24,594 nt of DNA from an uncultured Collinsella sp. (GTDB lineage Bacteria > Actinomycetota > Coriobacteriia > Coriobacteriales > Coriobacteriaceae), in NCBI GenBank assembly GCA_959023295.1, contig CAUFBM010000024.1:1-24594 (forward strand), given 5' to 3'. Position numbers and translations under genes: made by a program. Below are positions 6,234-14,936 of this stretch, piece by piece (position 1 is the first letter of the stretch; every line of letters starts with the position of its first letter). The notes under the pieces were generated by a model that was given only the letters and a program-made list of their open reading frames with translations, was not told where the DNA came from and searched no databases.

Positions 6234-7814
6234 TTGAGCATCACGCCCCTCGATAGCATCCGCCGCGCCATCGCCCGCCGCAATGGCGTCGCCGGCCCCG
6301 CCGCAGCGAGCAGTGGCACCGCGAAGTCCCAGGGCGGACGCATCGAGAACGGCCTGTTCCCCGCCTCCCACACGGCCGAAGAGCTCGCACGCATCCAGGA
6401 GCTGAGCCAGCGCAACGCCGGCGGCGCCGACAGCAGCCAGGCCACGCGCCGTCACCGAGAGCGCGATCGCGAGCCCGGCCCCATCCACCGCATGGTCAAC
6501 GCCTGGTGGAACCGCCTGCTCGGCGCTGTCTACGGCGGCGGCTTCTCCACGCAGGAAGCCGAATACGAGGAACACGCCACCCGCCGCGACTATCTCTGGA
6601 ATACCCTGGGCACCGCCGTGTGGGGCATGGCGTTTCCGCTGCTCACCATTGTGTCCACGCAGCTTGTGGGCGCCGAGGAAGCCGGTAAGTTCTCCATCGC
6701 CTTTGTCACCGGCACGCTCATCATGATCGCGTGCAACTACGGCGTGCGCAATTTCCAAGTCTCGGATATCGACGAAACGACGTCCTTTGCCTCCTACCAG
6801 CTCAACCGCTGGCTTTGCGGAGCGCTCGCCCTAGGCTGCGGCCTCATGTACAGCAGCGCCCGCGGCTACGACGCGCAGATGGCGACGATTGGCCTGGGCG
6901 TCTACCTGTATAAGGTGATTGACGGCGTGGCGGACGTGTACGAGGGCCGCCTGCAGCAGGCCGATAAACTCTACCTGGCCGGCATGAGCCAAACGCTACG
7001 CTCCGTCGGCGTCATCGTGATCTTTAGCGTGGCGCTGTTCCTTACGCGCAGCATGCCCATCGCGGCCATGGCCATGGGTGTCACCGCCATCGCCTCGCTC
7101 GTGCTGGTCACCGCCCCGCTCGCCCTGCTCGAAACCGAAAAATCGCGCCGCGTGAGCCTGCGCGAAGTCGGCCGTCTCTTTGCGCAATGCGCCCCGCTCT
7201 TTGGCGCGCTCTTTTTGTTCAACCTTATCGAGAGCATGCCCAAGTTTGTTATGGAAGGCACGCTGGCCTACAAATATCAGCTGTACTTTAATGCCCTGTT
7301 CTTTCCGGCGCAGGCTATTTTGCTGAGCATCGGATTTGTCTATAAACCGCAGCTTTTGCGTCTGTCGAGCATTTGGGCGAACCCACGCAAACGCCGCCGT
7401 TTTGACTTGATTATTATTGCCGTTATGGCACTGATCGTGGCCATCACCGGCGTGTGCGCCGCATTTATGGCAGGTCCCGGCATTCCCCTCATGAGCTTTA
7501 TGTACGGTCTCAACTTTGAGCGCTACCGCACATTGGCGCTGCTGATGGTCATCGCCGGCGGCGTAACCGCGGCCATCGATTTTATCTACGCCATCATCAC
7601 AGTGCTGCGCCACGCTGGAGACGTCACCAAGATCTACCTGATCTGCTTTGCCGTGAGCGTAGTGCTCCTGGTGATCCTGATCAACCTGCTGGGCCTGATG
7701 GGTGCCGTCGTGAGCTACCTGGCTATCATGGCCCTACTGCTGGTGCTGTTGATTGTCGAATACGCCCACATTCGCCAACGCATAGAACGCGACCGTAACC
7801 CGTACGGCACCTAA
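6234..7814 (+). CDS. Polytopic membrane protein, polysaccharide/oligosaccharide flippase-like
   Basis: A 526-residue integral membrane protein resembling Wzx/MATE-type flippases that move lipid-linked sugars across the cytoplasmic membrane. The start is a TTG at 6234 with AAAGGA seven bases upstream; longer in-frame starts lack a ribosome site. The first about 120 residues are a charged, Ala/Arg-rich cytoplasmic extension. About 12-13 hydrophobic segments follow from around residue 125 (WGMAFPLLTIVSTQLVG is the first), with a break near residues 290-310 and a basic tail after the last helix. No glycosyltransferases are adjacent, so the substrate is unknown. A TATACT -10-like box at 6200-6205 precedes it, but its -35 is weak. 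Confidence 0.75.
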   Translation: MSITPLDSIRRAIARRNGVAGPAAASSGTAKSQGGRIENGLFPASHTAEELARIQELSQRNAGGADSSQATRRHRERDREPGPIHRMVNAWWNRLLGAVYGGGFSTQEAEYEEHATRRDYLWNTLGTAVWGMAFPLLTIVSTQLVGAEEAGKFSIAFVTGTLIMIACNYGVRNFQVSDIDETTSFASYQLNRWLCGALALGCGLMYSSARGYDAQMATIGLGVYLYKVIDGVADVYEGRLQQADKLYLAGMSQTLRSVGVIVIFSVALFLTRSMPIAAMAMGVTAIASLVLVTAPLALLETEKSRRVSLREVGRLFAQCAPLFGALFLFNLIESMPKFVMEGTLAYKYQLYFNALFFPAQAILLSIGFVYKPQLLRLSSIWANPRKRRRFDLIIIAVMALIVAITGVCAAFMAGPGIPLMSFMYGLNFERYRTLALLMVIAGGVTAAIDFIYAIITVLRHAGDVTKIYLICFAVSVVLLVILINLLGLMGAVVSYLAIMALLLVLLIVEYAHIRQRIERDRNPYGT

Positions 7815-8009
7815 TTCGAATCAATTTGAAGAAAAGAAACGTCGATGTTTTGGCACCGACAGCGAGCAGTCTCGAAGTGCCTCAGGCTGGCGCGAAAGAG
7901 GAGCGACGCGTACTTCTGTACGCGAGCGACGGTTTGAGCGACAAGATGGGGTGCTTCGGGGCTGCGCAGCGTCAACGTGGCCGCCGTTCGGTAGAACGGC
8001 GGAACAAAG
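7815..8009. other. Structured intergenic region without a gene
   Basis: This is the gap between the convergent flippase and phosphatase genes. It holds a perfect hairpin CGCGTAC/GTACGCG (7907-7924) and a perfect 9-bp hairpin CCGCCGTTC/GAACGGCGG with a 4-base loop (7981-8002). The second lies 7 bases beyond the phosphatase stop and may help end its transcript, although no T-run follows. The open frames across it have no ribosome sites or recognisable content. Confidence 0.5.
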
Positions 8010-8849
8010 TTATTCGCCAGGAAGAATGTTTGCGTAGAACTCCGCCCCGTCGTCCAGGCGCAGGATCCCGACGCGGCCGAACTCGGAACCGGTGGCCGCC
8101 GCACAGTCGATATCGATGCGATCGGGCACGCCGGCGGTATCCTCGCCACCCAAGCGCACCATCCGCCCGCGGCCCGACTCCTCATCGAGCCCTGCCAGGC
8201 CGCCAACCTCGCAATAACGCCCCAGCGACACCGTGGGCGTGTGGCCGCTCACCACGACCGGGCCTTTGCCCTCGGCAGAAAGCAGTCCCGTCGGAGCATC
8301 CCAGTAGCCGTGACGAATCCACAGCAAGTCATCGGACGACTGCACGGCGAGCATTTGCTGCAGCAGCTCGCTATCGGCATCGACCGCTCCCCTGCCGTCG
8401 CCGCAATCGACACCATGCTCAAGCAAAAACGCACGCGCCGCCTCGGTCTGAATGCCGGCGTGCACCAGCAGATACGGTCGCTCGGCAGTCTCGACCACCG
8501 CATAGAGCGGCAGGGCGGCAGCCCAGCGCACCAGCTCCTCGTATGCCTCAAATTCCATTTCGTTGAGCTGCTGACGCGTGGTCCAACCGCCATTGATATC
8601 CCAGGTCTCGGCATCGAGCGGGTCCTGGCCAATGATCGCGTCGAGCATAATCTGCTCGTGGTTGCCCTTAAGCACGCGAGCGTTGGGCAGCGACCGCACC
8701 AAGTTGATGACACCGACCGGATCGGGACCGCGGTCGATCATGTCACCCAGCACATACAGCGTGTCGTCGGACGTCAGCGAGATCTTGGAAAGGGCCTCGT
8801 CCAGCGCGCGCACGTGCCCGTGAGCATCAGATGTCACATAGATCGCCAT
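8010..8849 (-). CDS. Calcineurin-like metallophosphatase, Ser/Thr protein phosphatase family
   Basis: A 279-residue cytoplasmic metallophosphoesterase of the PPP type (PrpA/ApaH-like), likely a Mn- or Fe-dependent phosphatase acting on phosphoproteins or dinucleoside polyphosphates; the substrate cannot be told apart. Metal-site motifs are all present in order: SDAHG (residues 7-11), GDMIDRGPD (35-43), GNHE (62-65), VHAG near 127 and SGHTP near 199. The ATG has AAAGG six bases upstream. A minus-strand TACAAT box at 8925-8930 with a weak -35 could be its promoter, giving a leader of roughly 70 bases. Confidence 0.88.
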   Translation of the reverse strand: MAIYVTSDAHGHVRALDEALSKISLTSDDTLYVLGDMIDRGPDPVGVINLVRSLPNARVLKGNHEQIMLDAIIGQDPLDAETWDINGGWTTRQQLNEMEFEAYEELVRWAAALPLYAVVETAERPYLLVHAGIQTEAARAFLLEHGVDCGDGRGAVDADSELLQQMLAVQSSDDLLWIRHGYWDAPTGLLSAEGKGPVVVSGHTPTVSLGRYCEVGGLAGLDEESGRGRMVRLGGEDTAGVPDRIDIDCAAATGSEFGRVGILRLDDGAEFYANILPGE

Positions 8850-9170
8850 GGAACGCCTTTCCCTGCATTACGGCCGAAGCCCGATGCCACGACTAAAACT
8901 TCAAGTTGAACTTAAACGTTACCCATTGTACTCCGTTGCAATAAAGCTGGAAAGTGCCACCGCTGCCAACGGTCACAAGCGGCCGCCCGCACGCCCCGAA
9001 AACACCGCGCCACCAGCACCAACGCCCCAACCAGCACCGCCCGCGCCCCCCGCCTCGTGTCGATAATGCGAACGCCCGCGGCTCGGCCCCATAAACCCAC
9101 CATCTTTGGGTACAAATAACCGCAGACAACTGACCGTGCCACGCCAACCACCCAGGAGCGGACACTACCC
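8850..9170. promoter_or_regulatory. Divergent intergenic region of phosphatase and antiporter genes
   Basis: This 321-base spacer contains no convincing gene. Three short elements were noted. AACTT-C-AAGTT-G-AACTT (8897-8913) is an overlapping palindrome. A minus-strand TACAAT box is at 8925-8930. ACCCA/TGGGT (9095-9111) overlaps a plus-strand TACAAA, a possible -10 or operator for the antiporter. The middle part (about 8960-9060) is C-rich and unstructured. Confidence 0.4.
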
Positions 9171-10772
9171 ATGAACCAGATACTTCTCTTTATCGGCCTC
9201 GTCATCATTTTGTGTCTGACCATCAAACCCGTCGGCAAAAAGCTCCCCTTCCCCACCCTGCTCATCTTTATCGCGCTCGGCATGCTGCTGGGCGTTAACG
9301 GGCCGGCGCACATCGACTTTAGCGACTACGCGCTTACCGAAACCGTCTGCAGCACGGCGCTACTGTTCATCATGTTCTACGGCGGTTTTAACACCAATAT
9401 CGATCGTGCCAAACCTGTCGCCGCACCGGCGGTACTGTTGAGCACGCTCGGCGTCGTCGTCACCGCCGGCATCACCGGCGTGTTCGCACACTTCGCACTG
9501 GGCTTCGACTGGATCGGCGGCCTGCTGCTGGGCTCGGTCGTGGCGTCGACCGATGCGGCGAGCGTCTTTAGCGTGCTGCGCGAGCACAACCTTTCGCTAA
9601 AGGGCGGGACTGACTCGCTGCTCGAGGTCGAATCGGGCTCCAACGACCCCGTCGCCTACATGCTTACCGCGGTGCTCGCGACCCTCGCGGCGGGCGGCGA
9701 CATCGACATTCCCGTGCTGTTGGCCAAGCAGATCATCCTGGGCGTGGGACTGGGCCTTGTCATCGGCTGGACATCCAGCCGCCTGATTGAACGCGCGCAC
9801 GCAACGGCCGAGGGCGCGCAGACTATCTTTTTATTCGCTGTGGCGATCGTCGCCTACGCGCTGCCGAGCTACCTGGGCGGCAACGGCTTTTTGGCTGTAT
9901 ACCTGGCCGGCATTGTGCTGGGTGCAAGCGACATCACCGGCAAGGTCGAGATGGCGCACTTCTTTGATACCCTCACCGAAATGGCCGAGATGACCATCTT
10001 CTTTTTGCTGGGCCTGCTCGTCACGCCCGCGCGCCTGCCGCAAATGCTGTTACCGGGCCTGGCGCTCATGGCGTTTATGCTCTTCGTGAGCCGCCCCATC
10101 GCCGTCGGCCTGCTGTTAGCGCCCTTTAAGACCAATCCTCGCCAAGTCGCGCTCGTAAGCTGGGCGGGTCTGCGCGGCGCGGCTTCAGTCGTGTTTAGCC
10201 TCTTTGCTGTGGTGGTCGGTGTTCCCGGTGGGCACGACTTGTTTGACCTGGTGTTTGTGATTGCCGTGTCGAGCATTGTAGTGCAGGGCTCGCTGCTACC
10301 GGCAGTGGCGAAAAAGCTCGACATGATCGACGCGGAAGGCGACGTGCGCCGCACGTTTAACGATTACCGCGACGAGGACGGCATGTCGTTCGTTAAGCTC
10401 AAGGTGGGCGCGGGACATCCGTTTGCCGGTCGGTCGCTCGCCGATATCGGCAGCGTCGCCGACGTGCTCGTGGTCCTGGTGCTGCGCGACGGTGCTCACC
10501 CGGTGCTGCCCAACGGCGACACCGTAATTGAAGAAGGGGACCTTCTGGTTATGGCCGCGCCGACGTTTGAAGAGCGTGCCGAGGTTACGCTGCGTGAGGT
10601 CACCGTGACGCCCCACGGTCGCCTGGCCGGCCAGCGTCTTCGCGATGTGCCGCAAGGCAAGCACCCCTTTATCGTGGTGATGCTCAAACGCGACGGCCAA
10701 ACCATCATCCCCGACGGCAATACCCTCATATACGCCGGCGACGAAGCCGTCATTGCCACGCTAGCGTCGTAG
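9171..10772 (+). CDS. CPA1-type potassium (cation)/proton antiporter with two RCK_C domains
   Basis: A 533-residue NhaP2/CvrA-like antiporter in the cytoplasmic membrane that exchanges K+ (or Na+) for protons in volume and pH control. Residues 1 to about 395 form the transporter with about 12-13 hydrophobic segments. Family transport motifs ASTDAASVF (about 125) and ESGSNDPVAY (about 153) carry the expected acidic residues. The cytoplasmic tail carries two RCK_C/TrkA_C repeats, about 408-465 and 472-530, which probably bind a nucleotide or other small ligand to gate transport. The first is recognised by HPFAGRSL and the second by GRLAGQRLRDV. The Shine-Dalgarno AGGAG is rather far (about 14 bases) from the ATG. 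The gene stands alone. Confidence 0.9.
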   Translation: MNQILLFIGLVIILCLTIKPVGKKLPFPTLLIFIALGMLLGVNGPAHIDFSDYALTETVCSTALLFIMFYGGFNTNIDRAKPVAAPAVLLSTLGVVVTAGITGVFAHFALGFDWIGGLLLGSVVASTDAASVFSVLREHNLSLKGGTDSLLEVESGSNDPVAYMLTAVLATLAAGGDIDIPVLLAKQIILGVGLGLVIGWTSSRLIERAHATAEGAQTIFLFAVAIVAYALPSYLGGNGFLAVYLAGIVLGASDITGKVEMAHFFDTLTEMAEMTIFFLLGLLVTPARLPQMLLPGLALMAFMLFVSRPIAVGLLLAPFKTNPRQVALVSWAGLRGAASVVFSLFAVVVGVPGGHDLFDLVFVIAVSSIVVQGSLLPAVAKKLDMIDAEGDVRRTFNDYRDEDGMSFVKLKVGAGHPFAGRSLADIGSVADVLVVLVLRDGAHPVLPNGDTVIEEGDLLVMAAPTFEERAEVTLREVTVTPHGRLAGQRLRDVPQGKHPFIVVMLKRDGQTIIPDGNTLIYAGDEAVIATLAS

Positions 10773-10784
10773 CCATCCCCACCC

Positions 10785-10857
10785 ATAAGTTGCGGTGAAA
10801 TAGGGACTGAATAGGCCTTCTAGCAGCCTAAACAGTCCCTATTTCACCGCAACTTAT
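10785..10857. repeat. 25-bp perfect inverted repeat after the antiporter gene
   Basis: Arms 10785-10809 and 10833-10857 are perfectly complementary over 25 bp. The 23-base interior has its own TAGGC/GCCTA pair. The core carries AGGGACTG. It lies between the antiporter stop and the 3' end of the minus-strand 68-aa gene, so it can serve as a bidirectional terminator. Its size and perfection also fit a REP/MITE-like element. Confidence 0.85.
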
Positions 10858-10887
10858 TGAGGGGATAAGGTTGAGGGGTGGCTATGG

Positions 10888-11094
10888 CTACCAGCCGTCG
10901 TCCGTATCGTCGCCTGTGGCGAAGACACGGAGGTCGAGGCCTTCGCGTTCGGCTCGGGCTAGGAGCTCTTGGGGCGACTCGTCCTCGATATCCACTACGT
11001 CGAGCATGGCAGCCGGAAAGCCCACGCCCGCCGCAGACCCCGCGCGGTCGAGCAGGCTCTCGCGCAGCTGATCTACGTCAACTTCGATCTTCAT
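10888..11094 (-). CDS. Small acidic protein (68 aa) at the end of the BREX operon
   Basis: Not recognised with certainty. The ATG at 11092-11094 has a perfect AGGAGGT a few bases upstream, 28 bases after the stop of the 454-aa gene, so expression in that operon is very likely. The product is acidic. Visible pattern: an N-terminal EVDVDQLRESL helix, GFPAAMLDVVDIED in the middle, PQELLARAEREGLDLRVFA toward the C-terminus and a GDDTDD tail. There is no signal, no membrane segment and no cysteine. From memory it resembles a family of small intracellular proteins of unknown function in gut Gram-positives. It could be a small accessory or regulator of BREX, or merely a passenger. Confidence 0.7.
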   Translation of the reverse strand: MKIEVDVDQLRESLLDRAGSAAGVGFPAAMLDVVDIEDESPQELLARAEREGLDLRVFATGDDTDDGW

Positions 11095-11122
11095 GGTGAA
11101 ACCTCCTACCAGGCCAGGACCC

Positions 11123-12487
11123 CTACTCAGCAGCGCCAAGCTCATCCACGGCAGCGACAAAAGCCGCCGCCTGCTTGTCGTCCATCTGCGCAGCCAAACG
11201 CCCCACGGGCTCATCGTAGGCGAACTGCACCTTATCGATAAAGCAATCCCAAGCACGCTCATCCACACGCACGGCGGTCTCGCAATACTGGCTGAGCTTT
11301 TTGAGTCCATACCAAAACGCATTCACATGGCGCGCAGGATCCTCATCCAGCACACCATCGTAGCGACGCCCGTTAAACTCGCGCATGCGCGCCACGGCAA
11401 CCTTGAGCGAATCGCCGCCCTCGTCAGAAGCCTCATCCACCAGCTCGGGAATCGCAACCTCACGCCGAACAGTATGCCTGGTTGCACCATCGTACTCGCC
11501 CACCAGCACGTCCTCATCAAGCCGAGAATCGTAGTCCAAATAGCTCGTGCCACAACAAATGCCGTGCGGCGAGCCCGTGCCAAACGCGCAGAACAACCCG
11601 CCGTCGGCAACAACACGACGGTAGGTCTCAAACGACTTCTTAACCTGAGCAAGCAACTCGGAAAGCTCCCCGGCATCGCACGCCGTCTCGATCGCAACGC
11701 ACGCAGGCTCGGGCAACGATACCGGCTCCACCATGCTCCCCGCAACGCGGGCGGCGCGCTCGGCCCGATACGCCTGCGCCGCCAAGCGCGCTCGCTGCGC
11801 AGCGCCGCGCACGTTGGTAAGTTCACGCTCCAACGCCACGTCATCAGCTACATCGCCAGCCAAATCGCCCGTAAACCCGTCAGCGCGCTGCGGGCCTGTC
11901 GCACTCAGCTCAGACTCAAACGTCGCTGTGATCATACCCGCAAGGTCCGTCGCGTCGGCGGCGCAGCGCATCTGCTCCAGCTGCGTACACAGCAGGTCGG
12001 CATCCAAAGGCACGGCATCCACAACGCGCACGTCACTCAGACGCGCCACGCCCTGCAGCACCATAGCCCCCGCAGCATCGTACGCCGCACGAACCCTGTC
12101 CGCCGTATTGGCGCGCAGCTTTACCTCGATAAACGCAAGCGTCTGCTCCAAACGGGCCAGCAGCTCGGCCTTGTCCTCCATACGCAAAAAGGCAGCATAG
12201 CGACGCTCCATTCGCAGCGGACCAACAATGCCTGCCTGCTTGCGAGCGTGTGCAAGCGCAGCGCCCTCAACACGACGGATATACCCGTCAACAGCCCGCA
12301 CGGCAGACTCGCGTGCAGCGTGCTCGGCGGTCTCGATGCCCCTAAGCACGCCCAGCAGCTCGCGGGAGCGCACCTTTCGAACCAACTCCCCGCGATCGTA
12401 CTGCTCAAGCGCCGCCTGGCGCTTGGCTATCGGTTCAAAGCCAAACAGCTCGTCGAGCAACTCGCCAGCAGAACGCTCGCCCGCCAT
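11123..12487 (-). CDS. Unrecognised 454-aa protein downstream of brxL
   Basis: I do not recognise a family. The ATG has GGGAGG seven bases upstream, and the gene follows brxL by 74 bases on the same strand. The first about 300 residues are mostly helical, rich in Ala, Arg and Glu, with long amphipathic stretches. From about residue 300 the character changes to a compact cysteine-bearing segment (GLFCAFGTG, GICCGTSYLDYDS) and then a conserved-looking AFWYGLKKLSQYCE. There is no Walker motif, nuclease motif or membrane helix. Its place between brxL and the 68-aa gene suggests a BREX accessory protein, but nothing in its sequence assigns a role. Confidence 0.75.
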   Translation of the reverse strand: MAGERSAGELLDELFGFEPIAKRQAALEQYDRGELVRKVRSRELLGVLRGIETAEHAARESAVRAVDGYIRRVEGAALAHARKQAGIVGPLRMERRYAAFLRMEDKAELLARLEQTLAFIEVKLRANTADRVRAAYDAAGAMVLQGVARLSDVRVVDAVPLDADLLCTQLEQMRCAADATDLAGMITATFESELSATGPQRADGFTGDLAGDVADDVALERELTNVRGAAQRARLAAQAYRAERAARVAGSMVEPVSLPEPACVAIETACDAGELSELLAQVKKSFETYRRVVADGGLFCAFGTGSPHGICCGTSYLDYDSRLDEDVLVGEYDGATRHTVRREVAIPELVDEASDEGGDSLKVAVARMREFNGRRYDGVLDEDPARHVNAFWYGLKKLSQYCETAVRVDERAWDCFIDKVQFAYDEPVGRLAAQMDDKQAAAFVAAVDELGAAE

Positions 12488-12561
12488 GGCAAGGCCTCCC
12501 TACTCGAACACGCCAACACGCCCGCGGGCGCACGCGCACGCAAGCCCGCTCGCCCGCACCC

Positions 12562-14925
12562 CTACAGATCCAGAGCCTTCTTCGCGGCATCGACCGGGTC
12601 GCCATCCATGTAGAACACCGGGCTCAAGCCCGAGATAATCTCGGACGACACGCTCTGCAAGCCTGCGATGGCGCTCAGCGGCAAAATCACACGCTTGGCA
12701 CCGGCGTTTTTGGCCACGCGCATAATGTCCTCGAGCCCGCGGATCTCGTCCATAGAGCCCGACATGCGCAAGATGCCCGGAATCGCCAGCGCGGGCATCA
12801 CCGGGCGATTGCACGCCGCGGAGCACAGGCCCACAAACTCGGCGAGCGAAACTTCCTCGGACAGGCCCTTGCTCTGCAAGTCGTTGTAGAACAGTAGGTA
12901 GTCCTTGGAGCCAATGTGCATGCCCGGCGCCACGCGGTTCGCCAGGTTCACAAAGTTGTCGAACGCGGCCTCCAGCGTATCGCGCACCGGCTTGTTAAAG
13001 GCCACGCCCTCGTGCTTAAACTTGCACTCGCCGGCAACCGCCTTATTCTCCAGCTTGTACACGGCAACCTCGCCGCCCTGCGACCTGCCCACGCCAAACA
13101 CGTGGCCGGACAGCAGCGGCCCGTCGGGAATCAGCGTGTCCTCGCTCTGCTCGGGCACGCGCACAACGTGCACGTCCTGCGGGTTGTCGGCATCCATATA
13201 GCCCAGGTTAACGTCGATAAACTCGACGCCCGCCATAATCTTGAGCTGCTCCTTTACGCGGCGACGGCCCTCGATGGCGTAGTCCAGCAGCCAGCGCACG
13301 TCGTCCTTGTCCATGGCCTCGTCGGGGAACAGCAGCTTGGCCAAGCCGCTAAAGGTCTTGCGCACGGCGATTTCGTCGCGCTTGTTAAAGTCGCTGTTAA
13401 AACGGAAATACCGGTCGATATGGTGCGTAAAGTCCTTGCGGCGCATCTCCTTGCAAAACTCCGACAGGCAGTCGGTGATCAGGCCGTAATGCCCGGTCAG
13501 CAGGCTCGAGCGCATCTTGGGAATTTCCCAGCCCGGCAGGTAATAGTGGATACGGTCGAAGAAGGCCGAATCGTTGTTAAACTCCGGCGGGAACGGATCA
13601 AACAGGTGCGTGGTCTTAAGGACGTTTTGCACGGTATCGTTGATGTTGCCCTCGAAGACCATGGAGGCGTCGGCGTTAATCTGGTCGCGGCCGCGTGCGT
13701 AACTGCCACTCGCCATGTAGTCCTTCATGATCTGCACGGCGTTGGTGTCCTTAAACCGCATGCCGGCGACCTCGTCAAACGTCACACAGTCCCAGTGTCC
13801 CACCAGGCCCACGCGGTCGGCGCGCATAGAGTTCATACGGCCGAACAGGTTGGCCGTGGTGGTCTGGCCGCCCGAAAGCAAAATGGCGTAGGGCGAGACC
13901 TCTTTGTAGATATGGCTCTTACCGGTACCGCGGGGACCCAGCTCGCACAGGTTGTAGTTGCGCTCGATGAGCGGCACCATACGCTCGATAAAGTGCAGGC
14001 GCTCTTTCTCGGAAAGCTCGCTGGGCTCATAGCCAGCGGAGCGCAGCAGCATGTTGAGCCACTCGTCGCGCGAGAAATACTGGCGCTCTTCGACCATGGC
14101 ATCCAGGTCCAGGTTGGGCATCTGAATGGGCGTGAGCGACGCCACGCTGAACGGAGAGTCCTCGGGCCCACGCTTCTTACGCTTGGCCTTGGCGCGGCGC
14201 GGCACATCGTCGCCAAAGACCTCCATGCCAAACTCGTCTTCCTCATCCAAGGGGTGACGATACTCGATGCTCATGATGCACCAAATACCACCCTGCAGAA
14301 TCTTGGAATAGTCGCGCACGTACTCGGCCGGCATCACAAACGGCTCGATGGTCAGATTGGCAAACGATGCCACGTAGATGTCTTTGTACTCGTCGAGCTT
14401 GGCCGTCACCTTGTCGATGATGGTAAAACGGCCCAGCTCACGGATCTTGGACTTAATGCGCTCGGACTCGTCGGGACGCACATAGTTATCAGTGAGGATC
14501 CTGCGGATGCGATCCAGGCCCTCTGCCACGGCTTCCTCGTCATCGGTCGAGCAGTACATGCCCAGCAGGTACTCCAGCACAAAGGTGGGCACGTTGGCGC
14601 CGCGCTTCATAAAGGCCGTCAGGTCCTTGCGCACGATCTTGCCGGCAAAGTGCTCGAGCAGCTTACCGTCCAACCCGTCCATGTCGTAGCCCTCATCCTC
14701 GGGAGCCTCGGCCGCAGCCTGGTCATAGCCATCGGTCGAGAACTCGTCCTCGGCGGCCACCGCAGCCTCAGCGGGCGCGGCAGCAGTCGCCGACTCCGGG
14801 GCAGGCGCAGCAGCCTCAGCCTCCGCAGCAGGCACTGCCCCCTCCACAGGCGCCGCAGCCTCCGCAGGCACATCCACATCAATCGAGGGGACTTCCCACA
14901 GACCGTCGTCATGGCTATCAAACAT
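12562..14925 (-). CDS. brxL: BREX system AAA+ protein BrxL (Lon-like)
   Basis: BrxL is the AAA+ Lon-like component of type 1 BREX phage defence. It is known to act with DNA and is needed for phage restriction in some systems. The start is the ATG at 14923-14925 with AGGAG eight bases upstream, just after the pglZ stop; an upstream GTG overlaps that site. The product is 787 residues. The family core begins near LLEHFAGKIVRKDL and includes GANVPTFVLEYLLGMYC, Walker A GPRGTGKS at about 331-338, Walker B VTFDEVAG, and a C-terminal Lon-protease-like fold ending near AKRVILPLSA. The Ser-Lys dyad lysine of true Lon is not evident (GLEDI where Lon has GLKEK). An about 70-residue Ala/Glu/Pro-rich N-terminal extension precedes the core. 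Confidence 0.93.
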   Translation of the reverse strand: MFDSHDDGLWEVPSIDVDVPAEAAAPVEGAVPAAEAEAAAPAPESATAAAPAEAAVAAEDEFSTDGYDQAAAEAPEDEGYDMDGLDGKLLEHFAGKIVRKDLTAFMKRGANVPTFVLEYLLGMYCSTDDEEAVAEGLDRIRRILTDNYVRPDESERIKSKIRELGRFTIIDKVTAKLDEYKDIYVASFANLTIEPFVMPAEYVRDYSKILQGGIWCIMSIEYRHPLDEEDEFGMEVFGDDVPRRAKAKRKKRGPEDSPFSVASLTPIQMPNLDLDAMVEERQYFSRDEWLNMLLRSAGYEPSELSEKERLHFIERMVPLIERNYNLCELGPRGTGKSHIYKEVSPYAILLSGGQTTTANLFGRMNSMRADRVGLVGHWDCVTFDEVAGMRFKDTNAVQIMKDYMASGSYARGRDQINADASMVFEGNINDTVQNVLKTTHLFDPFPPEFNNDSAFFDRIHYYLPGWEIPKMRSSLLTGHYGLITDCLSEFCKEMRRKDFTHHIDRYFRFNSDFNKRDEIAVRKTFSGLAKLLFPDEAMDKDDVRWLLDYAIEGRRRVKEQLKIMAGVEFIDVNLGYMDADNPQDVHVVRVPEQSEDTLIPDGPLLSGHVFGVGRSQGGEVAVYKLENKAVAGECKFKHEGVAFNKPVRDTLEAAFDNFVNLANRVAPGMHIGSKDYLLFYNDLQSKGLSEEVSLAEFVGLCSAACNRPVMPALAIPGILRMSGSMDEIRGLEDIMRVAKNAGAKRVILPLSAIAGLQSVSSEIISGLSPVFYMDGDPVDAAKKALDL

Positions 14926-14936
14926 AGGGCACACTC

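Noticed and set aside
7826..8566. A 246-codon plus-strand open frame
   Set aside because: Mostly antisense to the metallophosphatase, Arg/Pro/Ser-rich, with no ribosome site.
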